Origin: Kitasatospora phosalacinea
GTDB taxonomy: Bacteria; Actinomycetota; Actinomycetes; Streptomycetales; Streptomycetaceae
Direction of reading: 5' to 3'
Assembly (NCBI RefSeq): GCF_000717185.1
Contig: NZ_JNYE01000029.1
Location: 22,495 to 86,494 of the forward strand
DNA length: 64,000 bases
This document shows positions 63,353-64,000 of this stretch, piece after piece (position 1 is the stretch's first letter; each line of letters starts with the position of its first letter). The notes under the pieces are model-generated. The model was not told where the DNA came from. It saw only the letters and a list, made by a program, of their open reading frames with translations, and searched no databases. The translations under genes were made by a program, and so were the position numbers.

Positions 63353-64000
63353 TTGAGGAAGGACCGTCTCTCGCATGCGAGAGTAAATCGCCGATTGTGG
63401 GGCAGAGGGGGCATGTCCGTGTTGGCGGCGCTCGCGCTGCTGACCGGGGCCGCGCCCGGCGTCTCGTTCGCCGCGCCGGCGGCCAAGCCGACCCCGCCGG
63501 CCTTCGACCGGGGGAAGCAGATCCCCTACACCCGGGGAACGGCGGGCAAGGAGATCAAGTCCGCCGACTACCGCAAGTACGATCCGGCGGAGGCGAGCAA
63601 GCTGCCGGCCGCCGGCACGGCCGTCGTCGACCTCTCGCCGGAGGAGCCGACCGCCGCGGCGAAGTCCCGTGCGTCGGGCGGCGGCCAGTCGTTCGTCCGG
63701 GCCGGTGCGCTGCCGGTCCTGGTCCGGGGAGCTGCCCGGGGCGCCGAGTCCGGGGCCCCGGCCGCCGGGTCGGCCCCGAAGGTGCGGGTCGAGCTGGCGG
63801 ACCAGTCCGTCGCGCGGCGCGCGGGCGTGCACGGCGTGCTGTTCTCGGTGGGCGCCGAGGGCGCCGAGGGCGGCGCGGGCGCGTCGGCCACCGAGGTGAC
63901 CGTCGATCCGTCGTCGTTCCGGGCGGCCTTCGGCGGTGACTACGCGGCGCGGCTGCGGCTGGTGCGGCTGCCGGCGTGCGTGCTGACCACGCCGGAGCGG
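63353..64000 (+). CDS. Secreted RHS/YD-repeat-type protein, N-terminal part
   Basis: Open frame of 216 codons running off the window end. TTG 63353 has GGGAGGG 5 bases upstream; ATG 63413 is in frame, but the TTG gives a full signal peptide: basic RKDRLSHARVNRRLWGRGG, core MSVLAALALLTGAAPGVSF, then AAPAA. The mature start (FDRGKQIPYTRG, KEIKSADYRKYDPAEASKLPAAGTAVVDL in parts, VRAGALPVLV, VRVELADQSVARRAGVHGVLFSV, RLRLVRLPACVLTTPER) resembles the N-termini of large Streptomyces secreted proteins with RHS/YD repeats, often polymorphic toxins. The repeats and any toxin domain would lie beyond base 64000, so that assignment is inference. It is divergent from the 1594-aa secreted protein. Confidence 0.78.
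   Translation, partial: MRKDRLSHARVNRRLWGRGGMSVLAALALLTGAAPGVSFAAPAAKPTPPAFDRGKQIPYTRGTAGKEIKSADYRKYDPAEASKLPAAGTAVVDLSPEEPTAAAKSRASGGGQSFVRAGALPVLVRGAARGAESGAPAAGSAPKVRVELADQSVARRAGVHGVLFSVGAEGAEGGAGASATEVTVDPSSFRAAFGGDYAARLRLVRLPACVLTTPER

Overview
The window comes from a high-GC actinomycete of the Streptomycetaceae (Streptomyces or Kitasatospora). The base composition, the many GTG and TTG starts, and the gene order argS-lysA-hom-thrC-thrB-rho-rpmE-prfA-prmC-Sua5/TsaC-phosphatase-GlyA-like-WecA-like-atpIBEFHAGDC-DUF2550-PduO, followed later by nucS and the SCO5389 family, all match the chromosome core of that family. No insertion sequence, prophage or CRISPR array is visible.

Left part (1-19,000). 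An amino-acid ABC importer (permease cut by the window edge, ATPase, binding lipoprotein) is followed on the minus strand by a four-gene operon of the uncharacterised STM4011-STM4015 families: two radical SAM enzymes, an ATP-grasp domain, a metal-dependent hydrolase and a leucine-rich-repeat protein. The ATP-grasp (STM4014) and hydrolase (STM4013) parts are one open frame here. A small unknown gene and a DUF6745 gene diverge from this operon. Next come a fumarylacetoacetase-family enzyme, a sortase-anchored ALF-repeat protein, a TetR regulator divergent from a rhomboid-like membrane protein, a DUF885 metallopeptidase-like protein, a DHA2 drug exporter, a secreted or anchored serine protease, two small unknown genes and tRNA-Arg(CCG).

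Centre (19,000-47,100). This is the housekeeping core: arginyl-tRNA synthetase, lysine and threonine biosynthesis, Rho with a long disordered N-terminus, ribosomal protein L31, release factor 1 with its methylase PrmC, tRNA threonylcarbamoylation, a low-molecular-weight phosphatase, a GlyA-like protein that has lost key PLP contacts, a lipid-linked sugar-phosphate transferase, and the complete F1Fo ATP synthase operon preceded by a candidate Rex operator. The 3' end of prmC carries a 41-bp tandem repeat that creates overlapping mini-ORFs.

Right part (47,100-64,000). A two-component system, a STAS anti-sigma antagonist, a large NTPase-like membrane protein with a Thr/Gly repeat tail, an AbiEii-like nucleotidyltransferase coupled to an internally duplicated unknown protein, the mismatch endonuclease NucS, an SCO5389-family protein and a luciferase-like oxidoreductase. 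The end is accessory: a 1594-residue secreted protein whose C-terminal SGNH-hydrolase fold has lost its catalytic residues, divergent from the start of a secreted protein whose N-terminus resembles those of RHS/YD-repeat (polymorphic-toxin type) proteins.

The best candidate for an undescribed system is the STM4011-4015 operon with its divergent partners. The AbiEii-like pair and the secreted protein/RHS-like pair come next.
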